Positions 7,353-8,209 of a stretch of 8,209 nucleotides of DNA are shown here, in pieces. The position numbers and the translations under genes are program-made. Position 1 is the stretch's first letter. Each line of letters opens with the position of its first letter. Where the stretch lies: positions 1 to 8,209 of the forward strand of contig CAJUCB010000079.1 of assembly GCA_910584805.1 (NCBI GenBank), written 5' to 3'. The notes under the pieces were generated by a model. That model was not told the DNA's origin, ran no database searches, and saw nothing but the letters and a program-made list of their open reading frames with translations. Source of the DNA: an uncultured Oscillospiraceae bacterium. GTDB taxonomy: Bacteria; Bacillota; Clostridia; Oscillospirales; Oscillospiraceae.

Positions 7353-7713
7353 CTGGAACCTCCGGTGCCGTCTGAGGGGCGGACCCTGGGCTGTCAGGCT
7401 GGGCCTCCTCCCCTGGCGCAGAGGTGGGAGCCTCTGGCTCCATCAGCCCCGACCAGAGGGAGCGGAAGGTCTCCACCGCCGGTTCCCCCCGGGAGAAGGC
7501 CTCTCCTACCTGGGAGAATACCGCCTGGAAGTCCGTGTCTGCCCGGACCAACGCCCCCACTCTGGAAGAGAACTGGGAGACGGGCCCCAGGTTGACGCCC
7601 CGACCCAGGAACACGATGCCAAAGAGGATCAGGCAGGCCATGAGCTGCCGCAGCCGCCGCTTCTCACCGGGGGTGAGGCTGCTTTTCTTTCGTTTCTTCT
7701 TGTCCGCTGCCAT
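7336..7713 (-). CDS. Small single-pass membrane protein, SpoIVFA-like partner of the protease
   Basis: The 125-residue product starts with a very basic cytoplasmic stretch (1-22, MAADKKKRKKSSL). One membrane segment (about 23-39) and an outer region containing RADTDFQAVFSQVGEAFSRG (57-76) follow, then a low-complexity Pro/Glu/Ala/Ser tail (92-125). Topology, position just before a SpoIVFB-like protease and a 17-bp overlap fit SpoIVFA, the protein that anchors and inhibits SpoIVFB. The LytM/M23 domain that forms the C-terminal half of Bacillus SpoIVFA is missing. The outer 57-76 segment looks like the portion just before LytM in the Bacillus protein, but that likeness is my reading, not an alignment. 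The start at 7713 follows AAAGGAGG (7728-7721) by 7 bases. A plain hypothetical membrane protein is the alternative. Confidence 0.7.
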   Translation of the reverse strand: MAADKKKRKKSSLTPGEKRRLRQLMACLILFGIVFLGRGVNLGPVSQFSSRVGALVRADTDFQAVFSQVGEAFSRGEPAVETFRSLWSGLMEPEAPTSAPGEEAQPDSPGSAPQTAPEVPDAQIA

Positions 7714-7737
7714 AGAAGCGCCTCCTTTCCGTTGCTA

Positions 7738-7766
7738 TGTGTATGGGAGCGGGGGGAGGAATATGC
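7738..7766 (-). promoter_or_regulatory. Sigma-E type sporulation promoter of the SpoIVFA/FB-like operon
   Basis: On the minus strand GCATATT (7766-7760) matches the sigma-E -35 consensus KMATATT at every base. Fourteen bp later comes CATACACA (7745-7738), seven of eight matches to the -10 consensus CATACAMT. Transcription would begin near 7731, just before the ribosome site AAAGGAGG (7728-7721). B. subtilis spoIVF is also a sigma-E operon. No sigma-A promoter is seen for this operon. Confidence 0.75.
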
Positions 7767-7785
7767 GAAAAATTCTCCGGATGGC

Positions 7786-7814
7786 TTGACATTCAGCGGG
7801 GGAGTACGTATAAT
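7786..7814 (+). promoter_or_regulatory. Consensus sigma-A promoter of the tRNA-Pro gene
   Basis: Perfect TTGACA (7786-7791), a 17-bp spacer and perfect TATAAT (7809-7814) lie 41 bases before the mature tRNA 5' end. This is the strongest promoter in the window and is divergent from the sigma-E type promoter. Confidence 0.92.
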
Positions 7815-7854
7815 AGGGAGGTCTGTTGGGGGAGCATTGCTCTTCTGGGAACAT

Positions 7855-7930
7855 CCGGGTGTAGCGCAGTTGGTAGCGCGCTTGGTTCGGGACCAAGAGG
7901 CCGTGGGTTCAAATCCCGCCACTCGGACCA
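7855..7930 (+). tRNA. tRNA-Pro (anticodon CGG)
   Basis: The 76 bases fold as a full cloverleaf. The acceptor stem CCGGGTG (7855-7861) pairs with CACTCGG (7920-7926) with one G-U pair. The D arm is GCGC-AGTTGGTA-GCGC, the anticodon arm CTTGG-TTCGGGA-CCAAG and the T arm GTGGG-TTCAAAT-CCCGC. The seven-base anticodon loop puts CGG at positions 34-36 and G at 37, as in proline tRNAs reading CCG. The discriminator is A, and the CCA end is encoded (7928-7930). Confidence 0.97.
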
Positions 7931-7932
7931 GC

Positions 7933-7979
7933 TAAGGACGGTTATTCTGATACAATGGGTATCGGGATAACCGTCCTTA
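7933..7979 (+). other. 21-bp hairpin immediately after tRNA-Pro
   Basis: Bases 7933-7953 pair with 7959-7979 without a gap (two G-U pairs) around the five-base loop AATGG. The structure begins three bases after the tRNA CCA. No T run follows (ATTCTGCTC), so it is not a textbook terminator. It may help tRNA 3' processing, pause the polymerase or act with the terminator further on. Confidence 0.75.
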
Positions 7980-8027
7980 ATTCTGCTCAAAACCGCCCAA
8001 AATGGCCGTTTTACTAACACTTTCGAG

Positions 8028-8079
8028 AAAAGGCCCACCGTTGGCTGGATAAATTTCCAGGCCAGCGGTGGGCCTTTTT
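8028..8079. terminator. Bidirectional rho-independent terminator
   Basis: AAAAGGCCCACCG (8028-8040) pairs with CGGTGGGCCTTTT (8066-8078). The stem continues with a G-U pair, TGGC/GCCA and, across a bulge at G8060, TGG/CCA, closing an eight-base loop. T runs on both strands let it end the tRNA transcript (+) and the convergent gene entering from the right edge (-). Confidence 0.9.
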
Positions 8080-8108
8080 GCATTTTGGGGACTTTAGAGA
8101 GGGAGCTA

Positions 8109-8209
8109 TCATTGAATCGCTCCGCCGCCCCAAACCTGTGCCTGCGTGATCGCTAGAACGGTTTCGGTGGGAATACCGGCAATCTCGCTGCCGAAAATCT
8201 CCCGCAGGT
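8109..8209 (-). CDS. Unrecognised protein, C-terminal end only (5' part outside window)
   Basis: Reading the minus strand from the right edge in the frame beginning at 8207, 32 codons are open and end at TGA (8111-8109). The peptide is LREIFGSEIAGIPTETVL followed by AITQAQVWGGGAIQ. It has an ordinary amino-acid mix, and a strong terminator lies 30 bases downstream in the right orientation, which supports a real gene end. I do not recognise the family, and the fragment is too short to assign a function. Confidence 0.5.
   Translation of the reverse strand, partial: LREIFGSEIAGIPTETVLAITQAQVWGGGAIQ

Noticed and set aside
7793..8083. Minus-strand open frame of 96 codons over the tRNA
   Set aside because: It contains the familiar false peptide WRDLNPRPLGPEPSALPTAL, the antisense translation of a tRNA gene that is often misannotated as protein.

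Overview
The window is high-GC, densely packed bacterial chromosome from an endospore-forming Firmicute. The order divIB/ftsQ - ftsZ - spoIIGA - sigE, strong AGGAGG ribosome sites, sigma-A type promoters and the high GC suggest a Clostridia member of the Oscillospiraceae (Flavonifractor, Pseudoflavonifractor or Intestinimonas-like). The genus is an inference from gene order and composition; no database was consulted.

Left part (1-3715, all + strand): the 3' end of divIB/ftsQ, then ftsZ with its own promoter and a strong terminator. Next comes the sporulation pair spoIIGA-sigE, which encodes a membrane protease and the pro-sigma-E it is expected to activate in the mother cell. A bidirectional terminator closes this block. 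sigG, which often follows sigE, is not here.

Middle (3766-5108, - strand): an ECF sigma factor translationally coupled (ATGA overlap) to a single-pass membrane protein that is probably its anti-sigma factor. A divergent intergenic region of about 190 bp leads to a PHP-domain phosphoesterase (+), followed by a GNAT acetyltransferase (+) with its own extended -10 promoter.

Right part: a - strand two-gene operon (7713 to 6789) encodes a small single-pass protein and a very compact site-2 metalloprotease with HELGH and NLLPAGPLDGG motifs. This looks like a stripped-down spoIVFA-spoIVFB pair. A close match to the sigma-E promoter consensus lies just upstream, so the sigma factor encoded at 2878-3609 may switch this operon on. 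Diverging from it is a tRNA-Pro(CGG) gene with a perfect consensus sigma-A promoter. The tRNA is followed by a 21-bp hairpin, a bidirectional terminator, and the 3' end of an unrecognised - strand gene at the right edge.

Most of the window is core cell-division and sporulation machinery. The less ordinary parts are the minimal SpoIVFA/FB-like operon with its sigma-E-type promoter, the sigma/anti-sigma pair with a possible second internal start, the long-spacer promoter before spoIIGA, and the hairpin behind the tRNA. I see no CRISPR array, insertion sequence or clear prophage gene.
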